A stretch of 64,000 bases of DNA from Pirellulaceae bacterium (GCA_018402565.1 JAGYIQ010000004.1:124001-188000); one strand, 5' to 3'; counted from the stretch's first letter, positions 1-9,639 are shown. Translations and numbers: made by a program. Notes: generated by a model not told the origin, from the sequence alone.

Positions 1-310
1 GGCATTGCTCGCCAGTCTCCGCCAATGGCTTCTCCACCATCACATGCAAGCCGCGTTCCAGGGCTTGCATCGCCAGCGAAAAGTGCGAGGCGGTCGGAGT
101 GGCGATCACCACCGCATCCACCAGCCCACTCGACAACAGCTGATCGAAAGTCTCAAAGGCGTGGACTGCCGGATAACGATCCTTGATCTGAATCAAACGA
201 TCCAAACTCTTGTCGCAAACCGCTGTCAACTTGCAGTCTGGAAGATCTGCAAAGCAGCGAACAATATTTGGACCCCAATAACCAAAACCGACAATTCCGA
301 CTCGGACCAT
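1..310 (-). CDS. Gfo/Idh/MocA family oxidoreductase, N-terminal part (cut by window start)
   Basis: The 103 visible residues begin MVRVGIVGFGYWGPN, a Rossmann NAD(P)-binding start with G-x-G-x-x-G spacing, followed by a VVIATPT strand and the EKPLA motif near residue 95. EKPLA carries the lysine that lies at the active site in glucose-fructose oxidoreductase/inositol dehydrogenase-like enzymes. Members of this family oxidise or reduce sugars and nucleotide sugars in the cytosol. The ATG at 308-310 starts the conserved first strand directly. It is the last visible gene of the minus-strand run and lies 84 bp after the sugar transferase stop, so a role in nucleotide-sugar or surface-glycan synthesis is plausible but inferred. 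The C-terminal substrate domain is outside the window, so the substrate cannot be named. Confidence 0.88.
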   Translation of the reverse strand, partial: MVRVGIVGFGYWGPNIVRCFADLPDCKLTAVCDKSLDRLIQIKDRYPAVHAFETFDQLLSSGLVDAVVIATPTASHFSLAMQALERGLHVMVEKPLAETGEQC

Positions 311-394
311 GCAACCACTCACTTTGCAAAAACTAGCACGACATTGACTTGCGTCCACACGGCCGCAAACCTTGTTTCAAATTCGATCTGGGCG

Positions 395-1174
395 CTATTC
401 GTTGTCTCGACGGACCAACAGCACCAGCGTCTTAATCAGTATGGACAAGTCCAACCACAGTGACCGACTTTCGACGTAGCGCACGTCCAGTTCGATCATC
501 TGTTCGAAGGTCAGGCGATTCTTGCCGTTGACTTGCCACAACCCAGTCACACCGGGGACAACTTCGAACCGACGCAGTTGTTCGGGTTTATAATCCTGCC
601 ACTCCATCACATCCGGCCGCGGCCCCACCAGACTCATGTTGCCCCGCAAAATATTCAGCAATTGAGGCAACTCGTCCAAAGACGTCTGTCGCAGGAATGC
701 CCCGCCGGGAATCACTCGGCTCCGCAAGTCCGGCTTCGTCAACACGCCATCACTCTCGGACAACTTGGCGACGTATTGGCGATGCTCGGCCGTCGCGCCC
801 GCCGAGCACTTCAACGTGCGGAACTTGTAGATCGTGAACTCATCGCCCATCAATCCCATCCGGCCTTGGGTAAACAGGGCCGGACCGCGTGACACCAGGC
901 GAATGTAGAGACCGATGGCCAACAACAATGGCGACAAAACGACCAGCAGCCCGCCGGCTACCACGCAGTCCAAAATCCGCTTCCACACCGGTGTCGGACG
1001 AGATCGCAGGCCACAAAAGGCCAGCGATCGATCCAGTGCCACCGAGGCGGGTTGCACCGACACGTCACCCGCCACCGTCGGGTCCATGACCCCACAGTCA
1101 GCGTTGGCTTCGGCAGTTACCCGGGCGCGGACCACCGGCCGGGTTTCGATCCGCAGATCGGACAATGTTGACAT
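395..1174 (-). CDS. polyprenyl-phosphate sugar-1-phosphate transferase (bacterial sugar transferase family)
   Basis: The protein has 259 residues. After a variable ~75-residue N-terminus, KRILDCVVAGGLLVVLSPLLLA forms the single re-entrant membrane helix of the WcaJ/PglC-type transferase core. It is followed by GPALFTQGRMG, the KFRTL motif, the catalytic SLDELPQL Asp-Glu pair, SLVGPRP and PGVTGLWQVNG. These enzymes move a phospho-sugar from a nucleotide sugar to undecaprenyl phosphate at the inner face of the membrane, which starts an exopolysaccharide or glycan repeat unit. Longer in-frame extension would run into the upstream PKS gene, and the ATG at 1174 fits the family, so I use it. Only the catalytic core is present, without the four-helix N-terminal WcaJ domain. 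It lies 149 bp downstream of the aminotransferase-thioesterase gene and is probably in the same transcript. Confidence 0.92.
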   Translation of the reverse strand: MSTLSDLRIETRPVVRARVTAEANADCGVMDPTVAGDVSVQPASVALDRSLAFCGLRSRPTPVWKRILDCVVAGGLLVVLSPLLLAIGLYIRLVSRGPALFTQGRMGLMGDEFTIYKFRTLKCSAGATAEHRQYVAKLSESDGVLTKPDLRSRVIPGGAFLRQTSLDELPQLLNILRGNMSLVGPRPDVMEWQDYKPEQLRRFEVVPGVTGLWQVNGKNRLTFEQMIELDVRYVESRSLWLDLSILIKTLVLLVRRDNE

Positions 1175-1323
1175 AGTTGATGCGAACTCACTGGTGTGTT
1201 GCCGAGCCTCCGACCACAGGTGGCCGGCCAACTCGGACTCTTTTAGTCTGATCCGATGCCCCACTTGCACAAGGCCCCTATTTGCCCCAAAACACCCAAA
1301 CTGCCCTAAAGTGACACTGTCAA

Positions 1324-4300
1324 TCAATCGCGAGTGGCGGTTTCCGCCAACCCTTGTGCGATTTCTCGTTGCAGCAGAGTGGCCAATTCCGCGACGAAGG
1401 GGCGCACCATCATCCCGGCCGGAAACACTCGCAACCGGTGCGTCTCGACCGCCTCTGCCTCGTATTCCGTGCTGCGGTGACAGCGGTAGTCCTGTTTCGG
1501 TCGGAAATGCACCAACCGGCCGGGGTACCTGGCGGGCAGATAAGCCTCCGCCAAGTCGTCGTGTTTGCGCCAGATCTCCGCCATATTGACCAGCCCCTCG
1601 CGTTGCAGCTTCTGGGTGCGAAACCAGCCGCCCACGGCAGCTCGCCACACACCCAGCCGCCGACCCAACGCCACGCATTTTGAGCCGATGAACTGGCGTT
1701 TCTCTCGCCACGGCAGCAAGAGGAAGTTGTAGCTGTGGAACAACAATCGCTGCCTTTGGTAGTCGGCGTTGACCCAAAACGTGGGGTGCGTCGAGGGTGC
1801 GTCCCGCCAGTTGTACGTCTCGATCAGCCCCAACAGCGCGACCGTCTCACCCTGTTGCCGCAACTGCTGGGCCACCTCCAAGGCCGTGGTGCCTCCCGAA
1901 CAGTAGCCGATCACCAGGTACGGTCCGTGCGGTTGGATCTCCCGCATGTCCTCAATGAACCGAGCGGCCAACGCCTCCAAGGTGTCCGGAATCGCCTCGC
2001 GGTAGATCGCCGGCGAATCGAGGCCGTAGACCGGTTGGTTATTCCCCAAACAGGCCGAAAGTTCGTGATAGACCAGGGTCAGTCCATCGGCGGCCGGCAT
2101 GCAAAACAGCGGCGGCAGTTCGCCCTCTTCCTGGATCGGGTTGATGGTCGACATCCGCTCGATCGCCGAGCCGCTTGTACGCACTTCGGCCACGGGCATA
2201 TCGACCCGCAATTGACTCGGAGACATCGTCTCGACCACTCGGATCAGGGATTCAGTCTTTTTTTTTTCGTCCGCTCCGCTGGCTCCAACCCGCTCGGCCA
2301 CGACGACACTACCGGCCCCCGAGCGACTGGGGTCGGCCGGTTCGGGGAAGAACCCCCCCGCGCGAATCTCGCGACAGCTCTCCTGCACCGCACGGATCAC
2401 ATGTTCGATATCCTCGTCGCTGTGTTCCGTCGATAGAAAGCAGTTATCGCCCCAACCTCGCGTGAAGACGCCACGATCCAACAAGTGGAAGTAGAGCATG
2501 TCGGCATACTCCACATCCGGCGGGAACATGAAGCGGAACAGCGACGTGAACTGGGCCACACGGATCGGGAATTGTTCTTGCTCGAAGAAGCGATTGAGCG
2601 TCTGAGCCAGATAGGTCGTTCGCTCGGTGAGCCGTTGCTGCAGTCCCGGACCTTCTTCTTTGACCCGCTTCAGCACCTCGTAGGCGGCCGCGATGGCCAA
2701 CGGATGACGCACAAACGTACCCGCGAAGAAGGTCATGTCGGCCTCGGGTTCCGAATCGTCCTCGTACCGCCAATTGCCACCGTCCAACGCGTCCATGTAC
2801 TCGGCCGTTCCCGCCAGAGCCCCGATCGGCATGCCGCCGCCCAGGACCTTGCCGTACGTCGCCATGTCGCCCCACACGCCGAACCATTCCTGCGCCCCAC
2901 CGGGTGCCGCTCGGAACCCAGTGATCACCTCGTCCATTACCAACGCAATCTGGTTCTCACGCGTCAACGTCCGCAACGCTTGCAGGAACTCGCGCGGCTG
3001 GGTGAACGGATCCGCACTTTGGACCGGCTCCACCAAGACGGCGGCAATATCGTGGGCCTCGCGACGAATGATCTCCAAGGTCTCGGCCGTCCCGTAAGGC
3101 AACACGATCGTGTTGTCGGAATAACAGCTCGGTACGCCCGGAGCCGCCGGAGCCGACCCCGCTCGGCCCGCGGCCGCTGGCGAACGCAACAGGACCTGGT
3201 CAAAGTTGCCGTGATAGTCCTTATTGAAATAGACCGTCTTGCTCTTGCCAGTCACGGTCCGCGCCAACCGCAGCGCGGCCATCACGGCTTCCGAGCCCGT
3301 GTTGCAAAAGGTGACACGGTCCTTCCGCGAGAACTGACAGAGCAACTCGGCGACCTCGCCTGTCAACGGTGTCTGCGGCCCAATCTCCACGCCGCGCAGC
3401 AACTGTCGCTGCACCGCTTCCGTCACGAAGCTGGGCGATTGACCGAATAAATTCAACCCAAACCCCATGGCGACGTCGACGTACGTATTGCCATCGATAT
3501 CGTAGAGCTTGCTGCCCTGAGACCGCTCCACCACAATCTGATAGACCATCGACTTCCAAATGCGTCGGTAGCCGGCCACCCCGCGCGGGTCCGCAAAATG
3601 CGGGCGATGCGTCTGCGCATGCCGCCGACTGCTGGCCGTCCGCTGCGTGTACCGAGCAACAAACTGGTCCAAGTGCCGCTGTTGCTGCTCGGTCAAACCG
3701 CCGCCCGCTCCTCGGCGCACTGGCTTGTAAGGACCAAAGCGTTCAAACGTCGCTCGTTTCTTATCGCCGGCTGCAGCCTGGCTCGCCGCCGCTGCCGACT
3801 CGGCTCCCCCAACTCCGGTTCCGCCCGCCACAGAGCGACTCGAGGTCGAACCGCTGGCCGGCGCAGTCACCGACGCGATGGCTGCCGCAATTGCTGGTGT
3901 CGGTGCTGGTACTGTTACTGGCGCTGGTGCCGGTACTGGAACGGGTGCGGGTGCTGGTGCTGGTGCGGTGACAGGGGCGGCGAGCGCGACCGGCGCTGGC
4001 AACGCTTCCGCGGGGCTCGACCAGGCCTCAGCCGGTGCGCCGCCCAGGTCGCTGGCGCCCTGCAACAACTCCAAGTGCTTCAACATCAATTGATTCTGTT
4101 GCCAGACAATCTCGGCCAACAGGCTCCCTGGTACCCCGAGCGGCCCGGTGGGAGCTGTAGAGAGCGGCCGAGTCGCGGGACTGGGAGGCGCCGACCGCGC
4201 CGCCCCAACCGAGAGACTCGTTCCCGACGATGCCCGGTCGTTGGACGAGGGGATCGCCTGGGATGCGACCACCCGCGGCGCAGCCGGCATGACCGCGGGC

Positions 4301-4842
4301 ATGACCACGGGTGCCGGCGCCGGCGCGACAGCGGGCACGACCGCGGGCAGGGCAGCGGCAGGGGTCGAGGCATGGGCCGAGTTCGCCGTGCCACCGGCGT
4401 CGTCGCACGAGCCGTCCCACTGGCAGTCACCCGCCTCGGCACACACCACCTCCGAACGCAGCAACTCCCGCTCGGCCTGCACAGGCGACACCGGCTCCGG
4501 GTTGGCGCTCGTACTCGCCGAGGCAGCGGCCGGCGTGGATGTGGCCGGCGTGGATGCGGCCGGCGTGGATGTGGCCGGCTCAAAGCTACCGTTTTCGGTC
4601 AAATAGTTGACGAGACCATCCACAGTGGCGATGTCCTCGATCAATTGGCGAAACGCCACTTTCACGCCCAAGCGACGCTTGATCCGCTGGCTGAGTTGGA
4701 TGAGGAATAGGGAGTCAAAGCCCAGCTCCAAAAAAGTAGAGGAGCGGTCCAATTGCGCGAGTTCCAATCCGGATGACTCGCGCAAAATCGTACTCAATTG
4801 CTGCTCGGCGGCCTGCCGAGCCGTATCGGTCAATGAAGGCAT
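1324..4842 (-). CDS. ACP - class III aminotransferase - thioesterase megasynthase subunit
   Basis: The protein has 1172 residues. An acyl carrier domain spans about 1-85, with the LGFDSL phosphopantetheine site at Ser44. A Pro/Ala/Thr/Val-rich linker (about 88-345) contains a short helical LAEIVWQQNQLMLKHLELL segment near 241-259. A class III PLP aminotransferase spans about 430-860, with TGSEAVMAALRLAR, the VMDEVITGFR Asp and the PLP lysine at 665 in YGKVLGGGMPIG. A type I thioesterase spans about 925-1165, with GYCSGG at 979-984. The family precedent is the glutamate-1-semialdehyde-type aminotransferase built into PKS/NRPS lines such as microcystin and mycosubtilin, which converts ACP-bound beta-ketoacyl into beta-aminoacyl chains. 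The thioesterase would then release the product. The nucleophile position is Cys981 instead of Ser, a known variant in some NRPS thioesterases. It follows the KS-AT gene after 66 bp and supplies the ACP that gene lacks. Confidence 0.92.
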   Translation of the reverse strand: MPSLTDTARQAAEQQLSTILRESSGLELAQLDRSSTFLELGFDSLFLIQLSQRIKRRLGVKVAFRQLIEDIATVDGLVNYLTENGSFEPATSTPAASTPATSTPAAASASTSANPEPVSPVQAERELLRSEVVCAEAGDCQWDGSCDDAGGTANSAHASTPAAALPAVVPAVAPAPAPVVMPAVMPAAPRVVASQAIPSSNDRASSGTSLSVGAARSAPPSPATRPLSTAPTGPLGVPGSLLAEIVWQQNQLMLKHLELLQGASDLGGAPAEAWSSPAEALPAPVALAAPVTAPAPAPAPVPVPAPAPVTVPAPTPAIAAAIASVTAPASGSTSSRSVAGGTGVGGAESAAAASQAAAGDKKRATFERFGPYKPVRRGAGGGLTEQQQRHLDQFVARYTQRTASSRRHAQTHRPHFADPRGVAGYRRIWKSMVYQIVVERSQGSKLYDIDGNTYVDVAMGFGLNLFGQSPSFVTEAVQRQLLRGVEIGPQTPLTGEVAELLCQFSRKDRVTFCNTGSEAVMAALRLARTVTGKSKTVYFNKDYHGNFDQVLLRSPAAAGRAGSAPAAPGVPSCYSDNTIVLPYGTAETLEIIRREAHDIAAVLVEPVQSADPFTQPREFLQALRTLTRENQIALVMDEVITGFRAAPGGAQEWFGVWGDMATYGKVLGGGMPIGALAGTAEYMDALDGGNWRYEDDSEPEADMTFFAGTFVRHPLAIAAAYEVLKRVKEEGPGLQQRLTERTTYLAQTLNRFFEQEQFPIRVAQFTSLFRFMFPPDVEYADMLYFHLLDRGVFTRGWGDNCFLSTEHSDEDIEHVIRAVQESCREIRAGGFFPEPADPSRSGAGSVVVAERVGASGADEKKKTESLIRVVETMSPSQLRVDMPVAEVRTSGSAIERMSTINPIQEEGELPPLFCMPAADGLTLVYHELSACLGNNQPVYGLDSPAIYREAIPDTLEALAARFIEDMREIQPHGPYLVIGYCSGGTTALEVAQQLRQQGETVALLGLIETYNWRDAPSTHPTFWVNADYQRQRLLFHSYNFLLLPWREKRQFIGSKCVALGRRLGVWRAAVGGWFRTQKLQREGLVNMAEIWRKHDDLAEAYLPARYPGRLVHFRPKQDYRCHRSTEYEAEAVETHRLRVFPAGMMVRPFVAELATLLQREIAQGLAETATRD

Positions 4843-4908
4843 ACAGATAACGCTCTGAGTTGGTTTGTCACGGTGTGTTTAGCTATCCGCCAGCGATGGA
4901 GCCAAGGC

Positions 4909-7855
4909 TCAACCACCCGACGGTGACGACCGAGCCAGCAGGTCAACCTGCCGTCTCATGATTTCTAGTTGGTGCTGAATCAGTTCGTGGCCGAACGGAC
5001 TCAGATCGCGGCTTGACCTCAAGCCGGATGCCCCGGAAAAGTCTGCTGGGAGAGGAGGTGTTTCATCGGTTTTCAGCGGGTCAGGATGATCGCTGGCCGA
5101 ATTTTGTCTAGGCGATGAATCAGGTGTTTCAATTGTCTGTTTGTCGTGTGGCTCCTCTTGGGGTTCTGCGGGCACCTCAAACCAATGACGGGTCCGCTCG
5201 AAGGGATAAGTGGGTAAGTGCAGTCGACGACGCGGTGTGGCGTCACCGACATGGGGAACGAGAAGCGGCACGCCCGCTTCCCACAGCTGACCCAGCGCCA
5301 CGGAGGCGTATTGGTCATCGTGTTCGGGTTGTTTGGCCGGCGGCAGGGCCGGGACGACGACTTGCGATCGGGCGGCGAGCGAGTGCTGCCGCACCAGGGC
5401 CGTCAAGGCTTGATGAGGACCAACTTCGCACAACACAGTGCGTGGTTCACGAGCCAACCAGTCGCGGAGCGCCGACGAGAATTGAACCGGACGCCGAATC
5501 TGCTGAGCCCAGTACTCCGGGTCCAGCGCTTCGGTCGCCGATAGCGCGGCCCCGGTGACGGTCGAGATCAAGGGCAGGTGCCCAACTTGCCAACGGCATT
5601 GGGCGATCACTTCCCCGAACGGCTCGATCGCGGGATCCATCATGGCCGAGTGGAAGGCATGCGACGTGCGTAAGAGTCGGGCGGAAACATCGTCGCCCCA
5701 TTCGCCGGCCTCGATGGCGACCTGCAGTCGCTCGATCTCCTGCCGTGGACCCGCGACCACTTGTAACTGCGGGGCATTAAATGCCGCGATCTCGACGCCG
5801 GCCGGCAATCGCCCAGCCACGGTGGCCGCATCGGCGGTAATCGCCAACATGCCTCCGGGTGGCAGGTCTTGCATCAAGCGTCCGCGGGCGGCGATCAAGC
5901 GAGCGCCGTCCTCCAGCGACACGATGCCAGCGATCGTCGCCGCCGCAAATTCACCGACACTGTGTCCCATGACGGCGACCGGCTCCATCCCCCAGTCCTG
6001 CAGCCAGCGGGCCAAGGCGTAAGAGACCATAAAGATGGCCGGTTGGGCCCAGGCAGTCTCGTCCAAGCGAGCCGAATCGGGAGATTGACCCCAGATCACC
6101 GGACGCAAGTCGCCCGGCAGATGCGGTCGCAGCGCCTCCGCAGCAGCGTCCAAGTGTGCAGCGAAGCGGCGATCGTTTGCGTACAAGTTCCGAGCCATCC
6201 CCAGATGCTGCGAGCCCTGCCCAGGGAATAAAAACAGCAGCCGCGGGACCCCACGACCCGTCGCCACTGGCGTCCGGCGCAGCCCCGACTCCAACGCCCC
6301 CCGCCAATCGGCCGCCGTCCGACCGGCCGCAGAAAAGCGGTACGGCAACGGCTTGCGACCCGTCAGCAACGTGTAGCTGGCATCGGCCAATGACAACGCT
6401 GGCTCAGCATCCAAACGCTCGATCCAAGCCCGCTGCAGCCGCTGCAACGCCGCCGGTGAATTGGCGGACAGGCAGAACAAGTGACTGGAATCAAGACTTC
6501 CAGCCGCCGGCTCGTTGGCCAGCGGTTGGCTGGGGGCTTCCTCCAGCACCAAGTGAGCATTGGTGCCGCCCACTCCGAAGGAACTCACGCCTGCCCGCCG
6601 CGGTACCGCCCCCAGATCGGCGGGGCTGCGGCCAAGCCGTGAGCGTCGACTGCACAAAGAACGGACTGGTGGCGAAGTCGATTCGCGGGTTCGGCTGAGT
6701 GAAATGCAGATTGGGCGGCAATTGATCATGGTGTAGCGCCAACGCGGTCTTGATCACAGCCGTCACCCCGGCCGCCACGTCCAAGTGCCCAAAGTTCGAC
6801 TTGAGTGAACCGATCGCGCAGTACTGCTGGCGATCACTCGATTGGCGGAAGGCCTGCGTCAAGGCCGTGACTTCGATGGGATCACCGACCAAGGTGCCGG
6901 TGCCATGTGCTTCTACGTATCGAATGGTATCAGCCGAGACCTGGGCTTTGGCGTGCGCTTGCAGAATCGCATCCCGTTGCCCTTCGATGCTGGGCGCGGT
7001 GTAACCCGCTTTCTGACCGCCGTCGTTGTTGACCCCCCAGCCGCGGATGACTGCGTAGATCGCGTCCCCGTCGCGTTGGGCATCGGCCAGTCGCTTCAGC
7101 AGCACGGCCCCGACGCCATCGGCGAAGATCGTCCCCTGGGCTGCCGCATCGAAGGTCCGGCAATGACCGTCGGGCGACAGGATGCTGTCCTCGGTGTGCA
7201 GATAGCCTTGATCTTGGGGAAACGTCAGACACGCGCCGCCGGCCAAGGCCATGTCGGACTGCCGCGATTCGAGACTTTGGCAGGCCTGAGCCACCGCCAC
7301 CAGCGATGTGGAACAGGCCGTTTGGACCGCCACTGCAGGGCCACGCAAATTCAGGTGGTAGGCGACCCGAGTCGCCAAATAGTCTTTGTCGTTGAGGATC
7401 TCGGCATTGAGATTGCCGCCGGGAAAAGAATCCGCCAGCGACCGGCGCAAGTCGGCATCGGCCGCCAAACGCAGAAAAATATAAGTATTCTGATGACAGC
7501 CAGCGAACAGTCCCACGCGTCCCTCGGTGGCGTCCGGCCGATACCCGGCATCCTCCAGGGCCTGCCAGCAGACTTCCAGAAACACGCGGTGCTGCGGGTC
7601 CATTTCCTGGGCGGATCGCGGCAGAATCCCAAAGAATGCCGCGTCGAAACAATCCGCCTGCTCGACCGTCGCCGCCTTGGCCACGTAGTTCGGGTCCTCT
7701 GGCAAACGACTGCCTTGCGGTGGGCGAATCGTCTTGACCCCACTGCGTCCCTCGAGCAGACATTGCCAGAACGCCGCGACGTCGCCGCAGGACGGGAAGC
7801 GTCCGGCCAGGCCGATCACGGCGATCTCGGTCAAGGGTGTCTCGGGGTGATTCAT
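4909..7855 (-). CDS. modular type I PKS subunit KS-AT, interrupted by a one-base frameshift at 6622-6625
   Basis: Read with one base removed from the G4 run at 6622-6625, this is one 981-residue ketosynthase-acyltransferase. The N-terminal part in the first frame (7855 to about 6625) is a complete KS catalytic region: TACSTSL with Cys181, VEAHGTGT and LKSNFGHLDVAAG. Its expected C-terminal end, PRRAGVSSFGVGGTNAH, is found only in the neighbouring frame. That frame continues into an AT domain with FPGQGSQ, the GHSVGE serine elbow and HAFHS, the signature usually linked to malonyl-CoA. The tail HQLEIMRRQVDLL looks like a docking coiled coil. There is no DH, KR, ER or ACP. The intact frames on both sides, with no other lesion, point to a recent indel or an assembly error. 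As written the two fragments would be 4909-6729 (without a good start) and 6491-7855. Confidence 0.9.
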
Positions 7856-7994
7856 GGTGCGTTACTTGGTGTCGTGCGTGGTTCGGTCAGCGATCTGCCA
7901 GCTCATTTGCGCCGGCACGTTCCCCAGCACCCACCGCTGGGCGGCGAGATGCGCGAACACTCTTCAATTTAATTGGGGAACGTCGAGTGACGCC

Positions 7995-8016
7995 GATGTT
8001 GATGAAAATCAACATC
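7995..8016. promoter_or_regulatory. perfect 9-bp inverted repeat with GAAA loop in the divergent intergenic region
   Basis: The 401-bp gap 7856-8256 separates the divergent KS-AT and Asn-synthetase-like genes and must hold promoters for both. No other gene is supported there. It contains GATGTTGAT (7995-8003), GAAA, ATCAACATC (8008-8016), a perfect hairpin or dyad. No T tract follows on either strand, so an intrinsic terminator is unlikely. An operator or a 5'-UTR hairpin of the minus-strand transcript is possible. Function is inferred from position only. Confidence 0.45.
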
Positions 8017-8256
8017 ACGGGAATAGGCCCCTACGCCAGAAGGTCCCACGCCAGGGGTACCGATCGGGCGACCGTTCACCGCTGGGAGGTAAGCTTCGGG
8101 TCGGGTGCGTTCTACGTGGCGTGAACGGTTACCGAACGGTGACTCACCTGAGTTTCAGCCGTTTCGCAGGCGCGTTACAATACGGAGCCATCGTCGCGAC
8201 ACGGGCATCGCCGGGATCGCGACTGCCGTTTGGATCCGCTTGCCCCCAGGACTCCC

Positions 8257-9612
8257 ATGAACAGCCCCACTCCCCTGCCCCACGCGCCGGTCGAACGCCT
8301 GATCAATTTGCTGGATCCCACCCGCAATTTGTTGTTCAACATGTCCTTGGAAGAGGCGGTGGAACGCGTGGGAAGTTGCCAGCCCGAACAGGTTCGCCAG
8401 ATCGATGGGCAGTTCGCCTTGCTGCATCGCGAGGGGCGACGCATCCGCATGGCTCGTTCGATTGGTCGCCCAATGCGTTATTTTTTGGCCAAACAAAAAG
8501 ATGGCCCAGTGCTGATCGTCGCCGAACGGATCGATCAAATTCGGCGCCAATTGGAACAAGACGGCCTCTTGGATCAGTTTCATCCCTCGTATACCCGCAT
8601 GGTGCCAGCCCATCATGTCACCGAGATCTCGTTGGTCGGCTGTCCCGATCCCAATCCCGTTTATCAACGTTTTGTGCAAAGCCAACGCGACACGTTGCCG
8701 CCGGACATCGAAGTGATCGGTCGCGAGTACCTGCAAACGGTGGCCGCTGAAATCCAGAGTTACTTGCGATCGATCCCCGTCCACGAACCGATTGGGGTCC
8801 TGTTCAGCGGCGGTATCGACAGTGGCGTGATCTTGCTGCTGACCTACCACCTGCTGCGTTTGGACGGGCAATCCCCCGCTCGACTCAAGGCGTTCACACT
8901 GTCCGTGGATGGCCAGGGCTCAGACAGTCAACAAGCGGCGGCGTTTCTCCGGGCACTGAATTTGGACATGCTGTTGGAGGTGATCGAAGTTCCCCTGGAG
9001 GATCTGGATTACCGTCGCGCCGTCCGAGTGATCGAAGACTACAAACCGTTGGATGTCCAGGCGGCCGTGATGACCGACGCCCTGTGCCACGGCATTCGCC
9101 AACGTTACCCGGATTGGAAGTACCTGCTGGACGGGGACGGCGGGGACGAGAATCTGCGGGACTACCCGATCGAAGAGAATTCGGAACTCACCATCCGCAG
9201 TGTCTTGAACAACCCCTTTTTCTACCAAGAGGGTTGGGGAGTCGACAAAATCAAGCACAGCCTGACCTTCAGCGGGGGCCAAAGCCGAGGGCATGTCCGC
9301 AGCTATGCGCCTGCCGCCCAGCACGACTTTGTAGGTTTCTCGCCGTTTTCCACGCCCAATGTCGTCGCCGTCGCCGAGGGCATCCCGTTCATCGAATTGA
9401 CCCAATGGCAGCACGACAAGTTGTACGAACTCAAAGGCCAAGTCGCCGCGGCCGGAATTCGTGTTATAACCGACATGCAGTTTCCGGTATTCCCGAAACA
9501 ACGATTCCAACGAGGAGCTCTTTCGGCGGAGCAATTCGCTCGTTTGTTTCCGCCGAATGAGCTGGCGTATCGGAATGTATTTCATGAGCATTTTCAAGTT
9601 GCAGCGAGATGA
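8257..9612 (+). CDS. asparagine synthetase/beta-lactam synthetase-like ATP-dependent amide-forming enzyme
   Basis: The protein has 451 residues. The PP-loop VLFSGGIDSG (SGGIDS at 184-189) and LDGDGGDEN mark the AsnB-type synthetase domain, which adenylates a carboxylate and lets an amine attack it. The N-terminal ~150 residues keep traces of the Ntn glutaminase fold (IDGQFALLHREG, RSIGRPMRYFL). The protein begins MNSPTP, with no Cys at position 2, so glutamine hydrolysis is not expected. Loss of that Cys with retention of the fold is what is known of beta-lactam synthetases and related cyclases. An in-frame TTG lies upstream at 8230. I prefer the ATG at 8257, although its ribosome site is weak. 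It is divergent from the KS-AT operon and probably acts on that product (inference). Ammonia-dependent amidation or macrocyclisation are the alternatives. Confidence 0.8.
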   Translation: MNSPTPLPHAPVERLINLLDPTRNLLFNMSLEEAVERVGSCQPEQVRQIDGQFALLHREGRRIRMARSIGRPMRYFLAKQKDGPVLIVAERIDQIRRQLEQDGLLDQFHPSYTRMVPAHHVTEISLVGCPDPNPVYQRFVQSQRDTLPPDIEVIGREYLQTVAAEIQSYLRSIPVHEPIGVLFSGGIDSGVILLLTYHLLRLDGQSPARLKAFTLSVDGQGSDSQQAAAFLRALNLDMLLEVIEVPLEDLDYRRAVRVIEDYKPLDVQAAVMTDALCHGIRQRYPDWKYLLDGDGGDENLRDYPIEENSELTIRSVLNNPFFYQEGWGVDKIKHSLTFSGGQSRGHVRSYAPAAQHDFVGFSPFSTPNVVAVAEGIPFIELTQWQHDKLYELKGQVAAAGIRVITDMQFPVFPKQRFQRGALSAEQFARLFPPNELAYRNVFHEHFQVAAR

Positions 9613-9639
9613 TCGTTGGTGACGTAGAAAGGGGCGCGG

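Noticed and set aside
395-1777. Longer 460-residue form of the sugar transferase reaching into the thioesterase gene
   Set aside because: The extra N-terminal part is the antisense-free frame shadow of the upstream coding sequence, with Arg/Gly-rich composition. The family match begins after 1174.
3598-4710. Plus-strand Arg/Cys/Trp-rich open frame in the PKS linker
   Set aside because: It is the complement of a Pro/Ala-rich linker with biased composition, which opens all frames. No start site or domain.
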